A DNA stretch of 64,000 nucleotides, from positions 3,720,001 to 3,784,000 of the forward strand of contig NZ_CP192599.1 in assembly GCF_050632385.1 (NCBI RefSeq), given 5' to 3'. The notes beneath the pieces were generated by a model. It had not been told where the DNA came from. It worked only from the letters and a program-made list of their open reading frames with translations, and made no database searches. This DNA is from Humitalea sp050632385. Lineage in GTDB: Bacteria; Pseudomonadota; Alphaproteobacteria; Acetobacterales; Acetobacteraceae. Numbering within the stretch: the stretch's first letter is position 1; each line of letters opens with the position of its first letter. A program made the position numbers and the translations under genes. Below are positions 43,673 to 52,405 of this stretch, piece after piece.

Positions 43673-43706
43673 CCGCGATGCGTTCGCATTCGCTCACGCA
43701 TCGCGG
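43673..43706 (+). terminator. Terminator-like hairpin after the Bug receptor gene
   Basis: CCGCGATGCG (43673-43682) and CGCATCGCGG (43697-43706) form a perfect 10-bp inverted repeat with a 14-base loop, starting 2 bases after the receptor stop. A T-rich stretch (cttgttgttttatcg) follows on the plus strand from 43712. The shape fits a Rho-independent terminator with a long loop. Confidence 0.55.
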
Positions 43707-43771
43707 CCTGACTTGTTGTTTTATCGTGTGATTCAGCCCTGCGGCGCATTCGCGCCTACGGCCATCACGCT

Positions 43772-45166
43772 CTAGCGGGACGGACCGAGCATCAAGGCCG
43801 GGTCGACGATGCGGTCGAAATCCTCGGCCGAGACGAAGCCGAGGTCCAGCGCCGCTTCCCGCAGGGTCAGGTCGTGCCCGGCCGCGTGGTGCGCGATCTG
43901 TGACGCCTTGTCGTAGCCGATGACCGGCGCCAGCGCCGTGACCAGCATCAGCGACCGGTGCAGGAATTCGGCGATGCGCTTGCGGTTGGGTTCCGTGCCC
44001 TCGACCAGGAAGCGCCGGAAGTTGGTGCAGCCGTCGGCCAGCAGCACGATGGATTGCGCGATGTTGTGGATCATCAGCGGCTTGTAGGCATTCATCTCCA
44101 GATGCCCGCCGGCGCCGCCGATGCCGACGGCGACATCATTGGCCATCACCTGCGCCGCGATCATGGTCAGGGCCTCGGCCTGGGTCGGGTTCACCTTGCC
44201 CGGCATGATGGAGGACCCCGGTTCATTGGCCGGCAGTTCCAATTCGCCAAGCCCCGCCCGCGGCCCGGAGGCGAGCAGCCGGATGTCATTGGCGATCTTG
44301 CTCAACGACACCGCCAGGGTGCGGAAGGTGCCGGACAGGTGCACCAGCGCATCATGCGACCCCTGGGCGGCAAAGAGGTTCGGCGCCGGTACGAAGGGCA
44401 GCCCGGTCAGGCGCGCGACCTCGGCCACCGCGGCCGCGGCAAAGCCCGGGGCGGCGTTGATGCCGGTGCCGACCGCCGTGCCGCCAAGCGTCAGGCGATA
44501 CACGCCCGCCAACGCCGCCGTGATGCGTTCGATGTTCTCGTCCAGCATGGCGGCATAGCCGGACCATTCCTGGCCCAGCGTGATCGGCGTCGCATCCTGC
44601 ATATGGGTGCGGCCGATCTTGATGATGTCGCGCCAAGCCTCCGCCTTGGCGGCGATCGCATCGCGCAGCGCCAGCACCGCGGGCAGCAGCCGTTCGACCA
44701 CCCCGGTCGCCGCGGCCACATGCATCGCGGTCGGAAAGGCGTCGTTGGAGGATTGCGACATATTGGCGTGGTCGTTCGGATGCACCGGCCCGCGCGTGCC
44801 CAGGGCCAGGCCGCTGAACTGGTTGGCGCGATTGGCGATCACCTCGTTCATGTTCATGTTGAACTGCGTACCGCTGCCGGTCATCCAGACGCGCAGCGGG
44901 AACATGTCGCGGTGCTGCCCGGCCAGGATTTCGTCGCAGGCGCGCAGGATCAGCCCATGCGGGGCATCGGCCAGGTGTCCGGCGGCATGATTGGCCTCGG
45001 CCGAGGCACGCTTCACCACGGCAAGGGCATCGATCATCTCGGGCGGCATCAGGTCGCGCCCGATACTGAAATAGGTCAGCGACCGCTGCGTCTGGGCACC
45101 CCAGAGCCGATCGGCGGGCACCTGCACCACCCCCATGCTGTCGGTTTCGTCGCGGAATTCGGCCAT
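43772..45166 (-). CDS. fumC: Class II fumarate hydratase
   Basis: This 464-residue protein is fumarase C, which converts fumarate and malate in the TCA cycle without an iron-sulfur cluster. It has the family motifs GSGTQFNMNMNEVIANRA, HPNDHANMSQSSNDAFPTAMHV, KIGRTHMQDATPITLGQEW and the signature GSSIMPGKVNPTQ with its active-site Ser loop, and the full expected length. The ATG at 45166 gives MAEFRDETDSMG, the usual N-terminus, with GGAGGA upstream. It is divergent from the isocitrate/isopropylmalate-family gene with 129 bases between. Confidence 0.97.
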   Translation of the reverse strand: MAEFRDETDSMGVVQVPADRLWGAQTQRSLTYFSIGRDLMPPEMIDALAVVKRASAEANHAAGHLADAPHGLILRACDEILAGQHRDMFPLRVWMTGSGTQFNMNMNEVIANRANQFSGLALGTRGPVHPNDHANMSQSSNDAFPTAMHVAAATGVVERLLPAVLALRDAIAAKAEAWRDIIKIGRTHMQDATPITLGQEWSGYAAMLDENIERITAALAGVYRLTLGGTAVGTGINAAPGFAAAAVAEVARLTGLPFVPAPNLFAAQGSHDALVHLSGTFRTLAVSLSKIANDIRLLASGPRAGLGELELPANEPGSSIMPGKVNPTQAEALTMIAAQVMANDVAVGIGGAGGHLEMNAYKPLMIHNIAQSIVLLADGCTNFRRFLVEGTEPNRKRIAEFLHRSLMLVTALAPVIGYDKASQIAHHAAGHDLTLREAALDLGFVSAEDFDRIVDPALMLGPSR

Positions 45167-45295
45167 TTGGAGGGTCCTCCGGGGGGCAAGGGGCACAGGT
45201 CAGCCGCAATCAGCGTCGGGCGCAATGTGGGGGGTGGGTTGCGCAGTCGGCGCCGGCGTGCCGACCTTCGCTAAAATCGTCCCGGAGCCGCCGCC

Positions 45296-46396
45296 ATGCC
45301 CCTGCCCTCCAATACCCTGCGCATCGCCGTCATGCCGGGCGACGGCATCGGCATCGAGGTCACCGAGGCGACCCTGGCCGTGCTGGAGCCCCTGGCCCGC
45401 CGCCACGGCATCGGCCTGGCCTTCGAACAGGTCCGCGCCGGCGCGATCTGTTACCGCGACACCGGCACCGCGCTCAGCGATGAGAGTTTTGCCGCCGCCG
45501 CCGCCGCCGATGCGATCCTGCTGGGCGCCATGGGCTGGCCCAGCATCCGCATGCCGGATGGAACCGAGGTCGCGCCGCAACTCGACCTGCGGATGCGGTT
45601 GGGCCTCTATGCCGGGGTGCGGCCGGTGCGGGCGATCCCGGGGGTGCCGGTAGCCCTGGCCGATCCGCGGGCACAGAGCATCGACCTGGTGATCGTGCGC
45701 GAAAGCACCGAAGGGCTGTTCTTTTCCCGCGGACGCGGGACGGTCACGGACGACATGGCCGAAGAAACGCTCCGCATCACCCGCGCCACGACGGAGCGCC
45801 TTGGGCGCTTCTCCTTCGCACTGGCACGGCGGCGGGCCGCCACGCGCGGGCGTGCCGGCACGGTGACCCTGGTGGACAAGGCCAATGTGTTCCGCGCCTT
45901 CGCCTTCATGCGCGCGGTCGTGGAGGGGATCGCACCGGAATTCCCCGACGTCGCCTTCCGCGCGCATTACGTGGATGCGATGGCGCTGGACCTGGTGCGG
46001 CGGCCCTGGGATTTCGACGTGCTGCCGATCGAGAACATGTTCGGCGACATCCTGTCAGACCTGGGCGCCGGGCTGGTCGGCGGCATGGGCTTCGCGCCAT
46101 CGGCCGATATCGGCGACACCCATGCGGTGTTCCAGCCGGCGCATGGCACGGCCCCGGACATCGCGGGCCAGGGCCTGGCCAATCCGACCGCGATGCTGCT
46201 GTCGGCCGCGATGATGCTGGAATGGCTTGGTGCGCGTGGCGCCGGCCAGGGCTACGCCGATGCCGCGGCCGAACTGAACGCCGCCGTCGACGGCGCCTTT
46301 GCCGGCGGGCTGCGCACGCCCGACATCGGCGGCGGCGATGGCACCGTGGCGGTGGCGCGGGCCGTCGCGGCGCATCTGGGGGTGGCCGAGGCCTGA
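45296..46396 (+). CDS. Isocitrate/isopropylmalate dehydrogenase family protein
   Basis: This 366-residue NAD(P)-dependent beta-decarboxylating dehydrogenase has IAVMPGDGIGIEVTEA at the N-terminus, DLRMRLGLYAGVRPVRA, IVRESTEGLFF, VTLVDKANVFRA (catalytic Lys), NMFGDILSDLGAGLVGG and AVFQPAHGTAPDIAGQGLANP. The substrate loop RESTEGLFFSRGRGTV matches neither classical LeuB nor Icd exactly, so tartrate, 3-isopropylmalate-like or other 2-hydroxy acids are possible. It stands between fumC and ackA, facing the latter. Confidence 0.88.
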   Translation: MPLPSNTLRIAVMPGDGIGIEVTEATLAVLEPLARRHGIGLAFEQVRAGAICYRDTGTALSDESFAAAAAADAILLGAMGWPSIRMPDGTEVAPQLDLRMRLGLYAGVRPVRAIPGVPVALADPRAQSIDLVIVRESTEGLFFSRGRGTVTDDMAEETLRITRATTERLGRFSFALARRRAATRGRAGTVTLVDKANVFRAFAFMRAVVEGIAPEFPDVAFRAHYVDAMALDLVRRPWDFDVLPIENMFGDILSDLGAGLVGGMGFAPSADIGDTHAVFQPAHGTAPDIAGQGLANPTAMLLSAAMMLEWLGARGAGQGYADAAAELNAAVDGAFAGGLRTPDIGGGDGTVAVARAVAAHLGVAEA

Positions 46397-46404
46397 CCCG
46401 GCCT

Positions 46405-47595
46405 TCAGGCAGCCAGCAGCGCCAGTGTGTGGCGCGCGATCATGCGTTCCTCGTCCGTCCCGCGCACCAGGACCCTGACCGGGGAACCCACCTCGGAAAT
46501 CTCCGGCGCGTTGGCAAGGTTGGCGGCGGTGTCGAGGTGGACGCCGAGGACGCCCAAGCCGTCGCAGATCTGCCCGCGCAGGGCGCGCGCATTCTCACCG
46601 ATGCCCGCCGTGAAAACCAGCGCGTCCAGCCCGCCGAGGGAGGCCGCCAGGGCGCCGATTTCCCGCCGCACGCGAAAAGCGAAATGGGCCAGGGCGCGCT
46701 GCGCCCGCGGCGTGCCGGCGGCCTCGATCTCCCGCACATCCTGGCTGACGCCGGACAGGCCCTTCAGCCCGCAGTCGTGGTACAGCATATGGGTCAGGGC
46801 ATCAGAATCCATGCCCTCGGTCTGCATCAGGTGGATCAGCACGCCGGGGTCGATCTGGCCGCAGCGCGTGCCCATCGGCACGCCATCCAGCGCGGTGAAG
46901 CCCATCGAGGTATCGACGCAGCGCCCGTTCGCCATGGCGCAAAGGCTGGCCCCATTGCCCAGATGCGCCACGACCAGGCGCCCGGCGCCCAGTGCCGGGT
47001 CCTCGGCCGCGATGCGGGAGGCGATGTATTCGTAGGACAAGCCGTGAAAGCCATAACGCCGGATGCCCTGGTCGTAATACCGGGGCGGCAAGGCAAAGGT
47101 ATCCGCGACCCAGGCCTTGGCGCGGTGGAAGGCGGTATCGAAACAGGCGACCTGCGGCACGCCCGGAAAGGCCGCGGTCGCGGCCCGGATGCCGGCCAGG
47201 TTATGCGGCTGGTGCAGCGGGGCCAACGGCACCAGACCCTCCAGCAGCGCCATCACGGTCGCATCGACCACCACCGGCGCGGCCAGGTCCGGCCCGCCAT
47301 GCACCACGCGATGGCCGATCGCGGCGATCTTCCGTTCGCCGAGGCGGCTGTCCAAGGCATCGATCAGCACGGCCAGGGCTTCGGCATGATCATTCGGCGG
47401 ATCATCCGCCGCCCCGTCCCAGCGCCGGTCCACCAGTGTTTTTCCCTCGGCATCGCGCGCGACGAAACGGGGTGCGGCACCAATGCCTTCCACCTGCCCC
47501 TTGGCGATCAGAAGCGGCTCCTTCGCCTCGGCCGACAGCACCGAGAACTTGATCGACGACGACCCCGCATTCAGCACCAGGACCAGCGCCGCCAT
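46405..47595 (-). CDS. ackA: Acetate kinase
   Basis: The 396-residue enzyme makes ATP and acetate (or a related short acid) from the acyl-phosphate supplied by the upstream phosphotransacetylase. Visible are VLVLNAGSSSIKFSVL at the N-terminus, HRVVHGGPDLAAP, FDTAFH, YGFHGLSYEYIASR, VAHLGNGASLCAM and FTAGIGENA. The length is normal. The ATG at 47595 shares one base with the stop of the MaoC-Pta gene, so the two are translationally coupled. It ends the fabI-CoA-transferase-Pta-ackA operon. Confidence 0.96.
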   Translation of the reverse strand: MAALVLVLNAGSSSIKFSVLSAEAKEPLLIAKGQVEGIGAAPRFVARDAEGKTLVDRRWDGAADDPPNDHAEALAVLIDALDSRLGERKIAAIGHRVVHGGPDLAAPVVVDATVMALLEGLVPLAPLHQPHNLAGIRAATAAFPGVPQVACFDTAFHRAKAWVADTFALPPRYYDQGIRRYGFHGLSYEYIASRIAAEDPALGAGRLVVAHLGNGASLCAMANGRCVDTSMGFTALDGVPMGTRCGQIDPGVLIHLMQTEGMDSDALTHMLYHDCGLKGLSGVSQDVREIEAAGTPRAQRALAHFAFRVRREIGALAASLGGLDALVFTAGIGENARALRGQICDGLGVLGVHLDTAANLANAPEISEVGSPVRVLVRGTDEERMIARHTLALLAA

Positions 47596-49040
47596 CACGC
47601 GGCACTCACGACCAGCGACGTGCCGGTCGCGCGCCAATGCGCGTAGAGTACCGCCAGCGCGGATGACATCAGCCGCGCGTGTTCGTCATCGGCGCGGCTG
47701 GTCAGCATCACCGGCACGCGCGCGCCGCAGACCAGGCCGCTGGTGTCGGCGCCGGACAGGAAGACCAATTGCTTGGCCAGCATGTTGCCGGCCTCCAGGT
47801 TCGGAGCGACCAGCACATCCGCGCGACCGGCGACCGAGGATTGCAGCCCCTTGGTCTGCGCTGCGTGCAAATCCACCGCATTGTCCATCGCCAGCGGGCC
47901 ATCGACGATGCCGCCCTTGATCTGCCCGCGCTCGGCCATCTTGGACAGGATCGCGGCATCCAGGGTGGAGGGGATTTTGACGTTGATCGTCTCGACCGCC
48001 GACAGCACGCCGACGCGCGGTTGCGCCAGGCCGATGGCGCGGGCCAGGTCGATCGCGTTCTGGATGATGTCGGCCTTGGTCATCAGGTCGGGCAGGATGT
48101 TGATGGCGGCGTCGGTGATCGACAGCAGCGCCTCATGCCCCGGCACATCCAGCACGAAGACATGGCTGACCCGCCGCCCCATGCGCAGCCCGCCGTCGGA
48201 TTTGGTGACCTGGGCCAGGATTTCGTCGGAATGGATGTTGCCCTTCATGATCGCGCGGGCCGCGCCCTCATGCACCATGGCGACGGCGCGGGCGGCGGCG
48301 GCATGGGCATCGCCGGTCGGCTCGATGCGCACGCCGTCGAGCGACCAGCCGATACCGGCGGCGGCGGCGCGGATCTCGGCCTCCGGCCCGACCAGGATGG
48401 GCGTGATCAGCCCGGCCTTCATCGCCTCCCACGCGCCACCGGCTGAATTGTCGTCGGTCGGCGCCACCACGGCGGTCGGCAGTGGCGGCGCATCGCGGCA
48501 GGCGGCCAGCAGATTGTCGAACTTGCCGCGCTTGCGCTGCGTCAGCGCCGGCAGCAGTACGCCATCGGTGGTCATGGCGACCAGCGGTGCCTGCACGGTC
48601 GCCTGCCCGTCCACGATCCGCCGGCCATCGGCGGTGGTCAGGTCGCAATCCAGGATCAGCACGCGGTCGGGGCGCTTTTCGCGCACGGTGACCGATACGG
48701 TCACTTCCTCACCCGGCCGGACACGGTCGTGGAAGCGCAGCGTCTGGCCAAGGTAGACCGTCCCCGGCCCCGGCAACTGGTTGCCCAGCACGGCGGAAAA
48801 CAGCGACCCGCCCCACATGGCCGGCGCCGAGGCGGGCCTTCCGGCCTCCTGCTCGGACTCGCCCGGCAGGTTCAGCGGATTCACATTGCCCGAGGCATGC
48901 GCGAAGACGATCAGGTCATGCGGCGTGCAGATGCGCTGGAAGGACGCCGTTTCGCCGACCGCGATCTGGTCCCAGGTGCGCCCGGTCAGGGACGGCACCT
49001 GGCGGTCCTGGCCGCCATGCTCGATACTGAAGCGGGACAT
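47595..49040 (-). CDS. MaoC-like/phosphate acyltransferase fusion protein
   Basis: The 481-residue protein joins a MaoC-type hotdog domain (residues about 15-150) to a phosphate acetyl/butyryltransferase domain (about 165-475, with TDDNSAGGAWEAMKAGLITPILVGPEAE, MVHEGAARAIMKGNIHSDEIL, KADIIQNAIDLARAIG and GIVDGPLAMDNAVD). This matches bifunctional enoyl-CoA hydratase/phosphate acyltransferases. In the hotdog domain the catalytic S-G-D-x-N-P-x-H motif reads SGNVNPLNL: Asp and His are both Asn, so hydratase activity is probably lost. The transferase makes acyl-phosphate for ackA. Adjacent to the CoA transferase genes, 2 bases downstream. Confidence 0.9.
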   Translation of the reverse strand: MSRFSIEHGGQDRQVPSLTGRTWDQIAVGETASFQRICTPHDLIVFAHASGNVNPLNLPGESEQEAGRPASAPAMWGGSLFSAVLGNQLPGPGTVYLGQTLRFHDRVRPGEEVTVSVTVREKRPDRVLILDCDLTTADGRRIVDGQATVQAPLVAMTTDGVLLPALTQRKRGKFDNLLAACRDAPPLPTAVVAPTDDNSAGGAWEAMKAGLITPILVGPEAEIRAAAAGIGWSLDGVRIEPTGDAHAAAARAVAMVHEGAARAIMKGNIHSDEILAQVTKSDGGLRMGRRVSHVFVLDVPGHEALLSITDAAINILPDLMTKADIIQNAIDLARAIGLAQPRVGVLSAVETINVKIPSTLDAAILSKMAERGQIKGGIVDGPLAMDNAVDLHAAQTKGLQSSVAGRADVLVAPNLEAGNMLAKQLVFLSGADTSGLVCGARVPVMLTSRADDEHARLMSSALAVLYAHWRATGTSLVVSAA

Positions 49041-49042
49041 GG

Positions 49043-49708
49043 TCAGGGGCTCCCGTTGGAGATGGGCATTTCGGGGACATCCTCCGGGATGATCAGGCTC
49101 GCCTCGGTCGCGGCGACGATCTCGGCAATGCTCACGCCGGGGGCGCGTTCGCGCAGCAGCAGCCCGGCCTGGATCGGTTCCAGCACGGCAAGGTCGGTGA
49201 CGACCAGGCTGACGCGGCGATCCGCCGTCGCCGGCAAGGTCAGTGCAGGCACGATCTTGGATACCCCCCGCGAGGCATGCTGCATGGCGATGATCACGCG
49301 CCTGGCCCCCGCGACCAGGTCCATCGCGCCCCCCATCCCGGCGACCATCTTGCCCGGCACCATCCAATTCGCCAGGCGGCCGTCGCTGCTGACCTGCAAC
49401 CCGCCCAGCACCGTCGCGTCCACATGCCCGCCCCGGATGAAGGCGAAGGACATCGCGCTGTCGAAGGACACCGCCCCCGGCAGGGCGGAGACGAAGGCGC
49501 CACCGGCATCGGTCAGGTTCACATCCTCCATGCCCTCGGGCGGTGGGGCGCCGAAGCCGATGATGCCGTTCTCGCTCTGGAAGGCGACGGTGCGGCCGGC
49601 GGGGACATACTGCGCGACCAGCGTCGGCAAGCCGATGCCGAGATTGACCAGGGTCCCGTCGCGCAGTTCCAGCGCGACGCGGCGGGCGATGATTTCCTTG
49701 GGGTCCAT
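49043..49708 (-). CDS. 3-oxoacid CoA-transferase subunit B
   Basis: This 221-residue subunit has the catalytic Glu in FQSENGIIGFG and family motifs NLGIGLPTLVA near the N-terminus, then GGHVDATVLGGLQV and KMVAGMGGAMDLV. With subunit A it moves CoA between acyl groups (for example acetoacetate/succinyl or butyrate/acetyl). Its ATG shares one base with the stop of subunit A. Confidence 0.93.
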   Translation of the reverse strand: MDPKEIIARRVALELRDGTLVNLGIGLPTLVAQYVPAGRTVAFQSENGIIGFGAPPPEGMEDVNLTDAGGAFVSALPGAVSFDSAMSFAFIRGGHVDATVLGGLQVSSDGRLANWMVPGKMVAGMGGAMDLVAGARRVIIAMQHASRGVSKIVPALTLPATADRRVSLVVTDLAVLEPIQAGLLLRERAPGVSIAEIVAATEASLIIPEDVPEMPISNGSP

Positions 49709-50379
49709 CAGCCAGCCCCCCCGTTGGCGTGCGGGCGTTCGATCAGATGCGTCACCAGGATGCCCGGGGTCTTCACATGGTCGGGCGGGATCACGCCGAC
49801 CGGGACGATCTCATTCGGTTCGGCGATCACCACATCGGCGGCCAGGGCCATGATCGGGTTGAAGTTCGTCGCCGTCAGCCGGTAGGTCAGGTTGCGGTTG
49901 TAATCGGCCTCATGCGCCAAGATCAGCGCGAAATCGGCGCGCAGCGGCAGTTCCAGCAGGAACTTGCGGCCATCCACCTCGATCACCTGCTTGCCCTCCT
50001 GCACGACCGTGCCGACGCCGGTCGGGGTCAGGATGCCGCCCAGGCCGGCGCCGGCGGCACGTATGCGTTCGGCCAAGGTGCCCTGCGGCACGAGGTCCAC
50101 GACAATCTCCCCGGCCATCATCTTCTTCTGTGTCACCGGGTTGGTGCCGATGTGCGAGACGATGACGCGGGCGACGCAGCCCGCATCGATCAGCTTGCCG
50201 ATGCCCAGGCCCGGCCGCGCCGTGTCATTGCCGATGATGGTCAGCCCCCGCACACCGCGCGCGACCAGCGCGTCGATGATGCGCGGCGGCGTGCCGACGC
50301 CGATGAAGCCACCGAACATCACGCTGGCGCCATCCGGTATCAGCGCCGCGGCATCCGCCGCCGAAATTACCCCGCGCAT
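49708..50379 (-). CDS. 3-oxoacid CoA-transferase subunit A
   Basis: The 223-residue subunit has SVMFGGFIGVGTPPRIIDAL, GLTIIGNDTARPGLGIGKLI, VSHIGTNPVTQKKMMAGE, LVPQGTLAERIRAAGAGLGGILTPTGVGT and FALILAHEADYNRNLTY, all standard for CoA-transferase alpha chains. It partners the following gene. It lies 15 bases downstream of fabI in the same operon. Confidence 0.94.
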   Translation of the reverse strand: MRGVISAADAAALIPDGASVMFGGFIGVGTPPRIIDALVARGVRGLTIIGNDTARPGLGIGKLIDAGCVARVIVSHIGTNPVTQKKMMAGEIVVDLVPQGTLAERIRAAGAGLGGILTPTGVGTVVQEGKQVIEVDGRKFLLELPLRADFALILAHEADYNRNLTYRLTATNFNPIMALAADVVIAEPNEIVPVGVIPPDHVKTPGILVTHLIERPHANGGAG

Positions 50380-50394
50380 GCCGAAACCCCTGCC

Positions 50395-51222
50395 TCAGCC
50401 GATGTTGTGCAAACCCGCATCCACGAAGATCGTGTCGCCGGTCATGCCGGAGGACGCGCCGCCAACCAGGAAGGCGACGACCCGCCCGACCTCGGCGATG
50501 TCCACCAGCCGGTGCGAGGGCGTGCGTTCGACCGCATCGGCGACCAATTCGTCGAAAGCCGCGATGCCGCTCGCGGCCCGGGTCTTCAGCGGGCCTGGCG
50601 AGACGGCGAAGGCACGGATGCCGGCGGGTGCGAGTTCATTCGCGACATAGCGCACGCTGGCCTCCAGCGCCGCCTTGACCGGCCCCATCAGGTTGTAGCG
50701 GCCGACCACCTTGTCGGCGCCGTAGTAGGACATGGTGATCAGGGTGCCGCCCTGGGTCATCAGCGGTTCGGCCAGGCGCGCCATCTCGATGAAGGAATAG
50801 CAGGACACGTTCATCGCCTGGGCGAAGCCCTCGGCCGAGCAATCCACGACCCGCCCATGCAGGTCGGCGCGCGGCGCAAAGGCGATGGAATGGATGACAA
50901 AATCCAGCCGGCCCCATTCCTGGCGGATGCGGTCGAACACGGCCTCGGTCTGGCCGGGCACCTGCACATCCAGCGGCAGGATCAGCGCGGCATCGATCTG
51001 TTCCGCCAACGGGCGGACGAAGCGTTCCGACTTTTCGTTGAGGTAGGTGACCGCCAATTCGGCACCGAAGGCGCGCAGCTTGGCAGCGCAGCCAAATGCG
51101 ATGCTGTTTTCATTCGCGATACCGACGACAAGGCCACGCAGGCCGCGCAGCATATCGCCGACGCGGCTGTCGGGGTCCCAGACCTTTGGCAGCGGATCGA
51201 TGGCGATGCCTGGTTCGGACAT
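50395..51222 (-). CDS. fabI: Enoyl-[acyl-carrier-protein] reductase (FabI)
   Basis: This 275-residue short-chain dehydrogenase has FabI traits: an N-terminal LVVGIANENSIAFGCAAKLRAFGAELA cofactor motif, VIHSIAFAPRADLHG, the catalytic Tyr-x6-Lys in YNLMGPVKAALEAS (Tyr and Lys both present), and the C-terminal MTGDTIFVDAG. It reduces enoyl-ACP with NADH, and FabI-like paralogs may serve polyhydroxyalkanoate or short-acid pathways. The ATG at 51222 has GGAGAGG upstream. It heads the operon with CoA transferase, Pta and ackA, so a role outside housekeeping fatty-acid synthesis is plausible. Confidence 0.93.
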   Translation of the reverse strand: MSEPGIAIDPLPKVWDPDSRVGDMLRGLRGLVVGIANENSIAFGCAAKLRAFGAELAVTYLNEKSERFVRPLAEQIDAALILPLDVQVPGQTEAVFDRIRQEWGRLDFVIHSIAFAPRADLHGRVVDCSAEGFAQAMNVSCYSFIEMARLAEPLMTQGGTLITMSYYGADKVVGRYNLMGPVKAALEASVRYVANELAPAGIRAFAVSPGPLKTRAASGIAAFDELVADAVERTPSHRLVDIAEVGRVVAFLVGGASSGMTGDTIFVDAGLHNIG

Positions 51223-51349
51223 GGGGCGCCTCTCCGTTCTGAATCGTGTGCTGACGTTCGTTTCATAACACTGCCGGCTACGCCGAGCATTGCCAACCGG
51301 TGTTGCCTGGGTGAATTTTCGCGCGACGCACAGTCGCATCACCCACGGT

Positions 51350-52294
51350 TCAGACGGCGTCCTGCGATAGCGCCTGGCCGCGCGCCACCAGGCTGGTGAC
51401 GCCGGGCAGCGCCCCACCCTGGCGCCTGATCGCCGCCAGCAGCATCAATGCGGGGCGCGACAGCGCCCCCTGCGCCGGCACCAGCGCCTGCGCCGTCACC
51501 GTGGCACCGGGTGCCAGGCGTAATTGCGCGACGCCGTGGTCCCGGCCGTCCAGCAGCAGGAACGGATCGATCACCGCCACCCCGGCGCCGGCACGCACCA
51601 GCGCCAGGGCGGTGGAGGACTGGTTGACCTCCAGCGCGATTCGCCGCGCGACCCCGGCCGCGCGAAAATTCTGTTCCACCAGCCGGCCGAGCGGCAGGCT
51701 GCGGCTGAAGGAGATCAACGGATAGGCGGCCAGATCCCCGGGAGTGACCACGCCCGATGCCGCCAGCGGGTGGTCCAGGGGCACGACGCAAACCAATTCG
51801 GCCGCGCAGAGCGGCACCAGCCGCACATCGGTGTCGGCGATCGGGGTCAGCACCAGGGCGAAGTCGACCCCGCCCTGTGTCAGCGCCTCGACCGCCGACA
51901 GATTGTCCATGGTCTGCACGGTGATCTGGATGCGCGGCCGGGCGCGGCGAAAGGCAGCGACCGCGGCGGGCAGCAGATTATCCGCCAGCGTCGGCGTGGC
52001 CGCCACCACGACTGACCCGACGCTGGCATCGCGGATGTCGCCGACCAGGCGGTCGATGCGCTCCAATCCCTTGAACACGCGGTCCACCTCATCGAGGAAA
52101 ACCCGCAGTTCCGGCGTCGGCTGCAGCCGCCCCTGGGCGCGCAGGAACAGCGTGAAGCCCGCGCTGGCGGCGCATTCGCGCAGCATCATGCTGACCGCCG
52201 GCTGCGACACGCCCAGGTCGGCCGCCGCAGGCGTGACCGCCCCATGCAGGGCGACGGCGCGGATGACCTCCAATTGCCGAAAGCTCAATTTCAT
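51350..52294 (-). CDS. LysR-family transcriptional regulator
   Basis: The 314-residue regulator has an N-terminal winged helix-turn-helix (residues 1-60: LSFRQLEVIRAVALHGAVTPAAADLGVSQPAVSMMLRE). The two-lobe effector-binding domain follows (VVVAATPTLADNLLPAAVAAF, VDFALVLTPIADTDV, LVRAGAGVAVIDP). It is divergent from the enolase-superfamily/Liv operon, the usual LysR arrangement, so it probably activates that operon in response to its substrate or an intermediate. Confidence 0.93.
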   Translation of the reverse strand: MKLSFRQLEVIRAVALHGAVTPAAADLGVSQPAVSMMLRECAASAGFTLFLRAQGRLQPTPELRVFLDEVDRVFKGLERIDRLVGDIRDASVGSVVVAATPTLADNLLPAAVAAFRRARPRIQITVQTMDNLSAVEALTQGGVDFALVLTPIADTDVRLVPLCAAELVCVVPLDHPLAASGVVTPGDLAAYPLISFSRSLPLGRLVEQNFRAAGVARRIALEVNQSSTALALVRAGAGVAVIDPFLLLDGRDHGVAQLRLAPGATVTAQALVPAQGALSRPALMLLAAIRRQGGALPGVTSLVARGQALSQDAV

Positions 52295-52311
52295 CAGGTC
52301 AACTTACATGT

Positions 52312-52338
52312 TTATCAGAAAAATGGGCTTGATCTGAT
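52312..52338. promoter_or_regulatory. Candidate LysR-type binding site in divergent promoter
   Basis: In the 111-base space between the LysR gene and the enolase-like gene, ATCAG (52314-52318) and CTGAT (52334-52338) form an interrupted inverted repeat within an AT-rich tract: TTTATCAG ... CTGATTTATC, with TTTATC repeated on both sides. This is the usual place and form of a LysR regulator site. Confidence 0.45.
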
Positions 52339-52405
52339 TTATCGCGCAATCCAGTCTGCTACCAGACCACCCGATCAGAAGGTGGCGCAAAGCCGGCGGA
52401 ATTCC

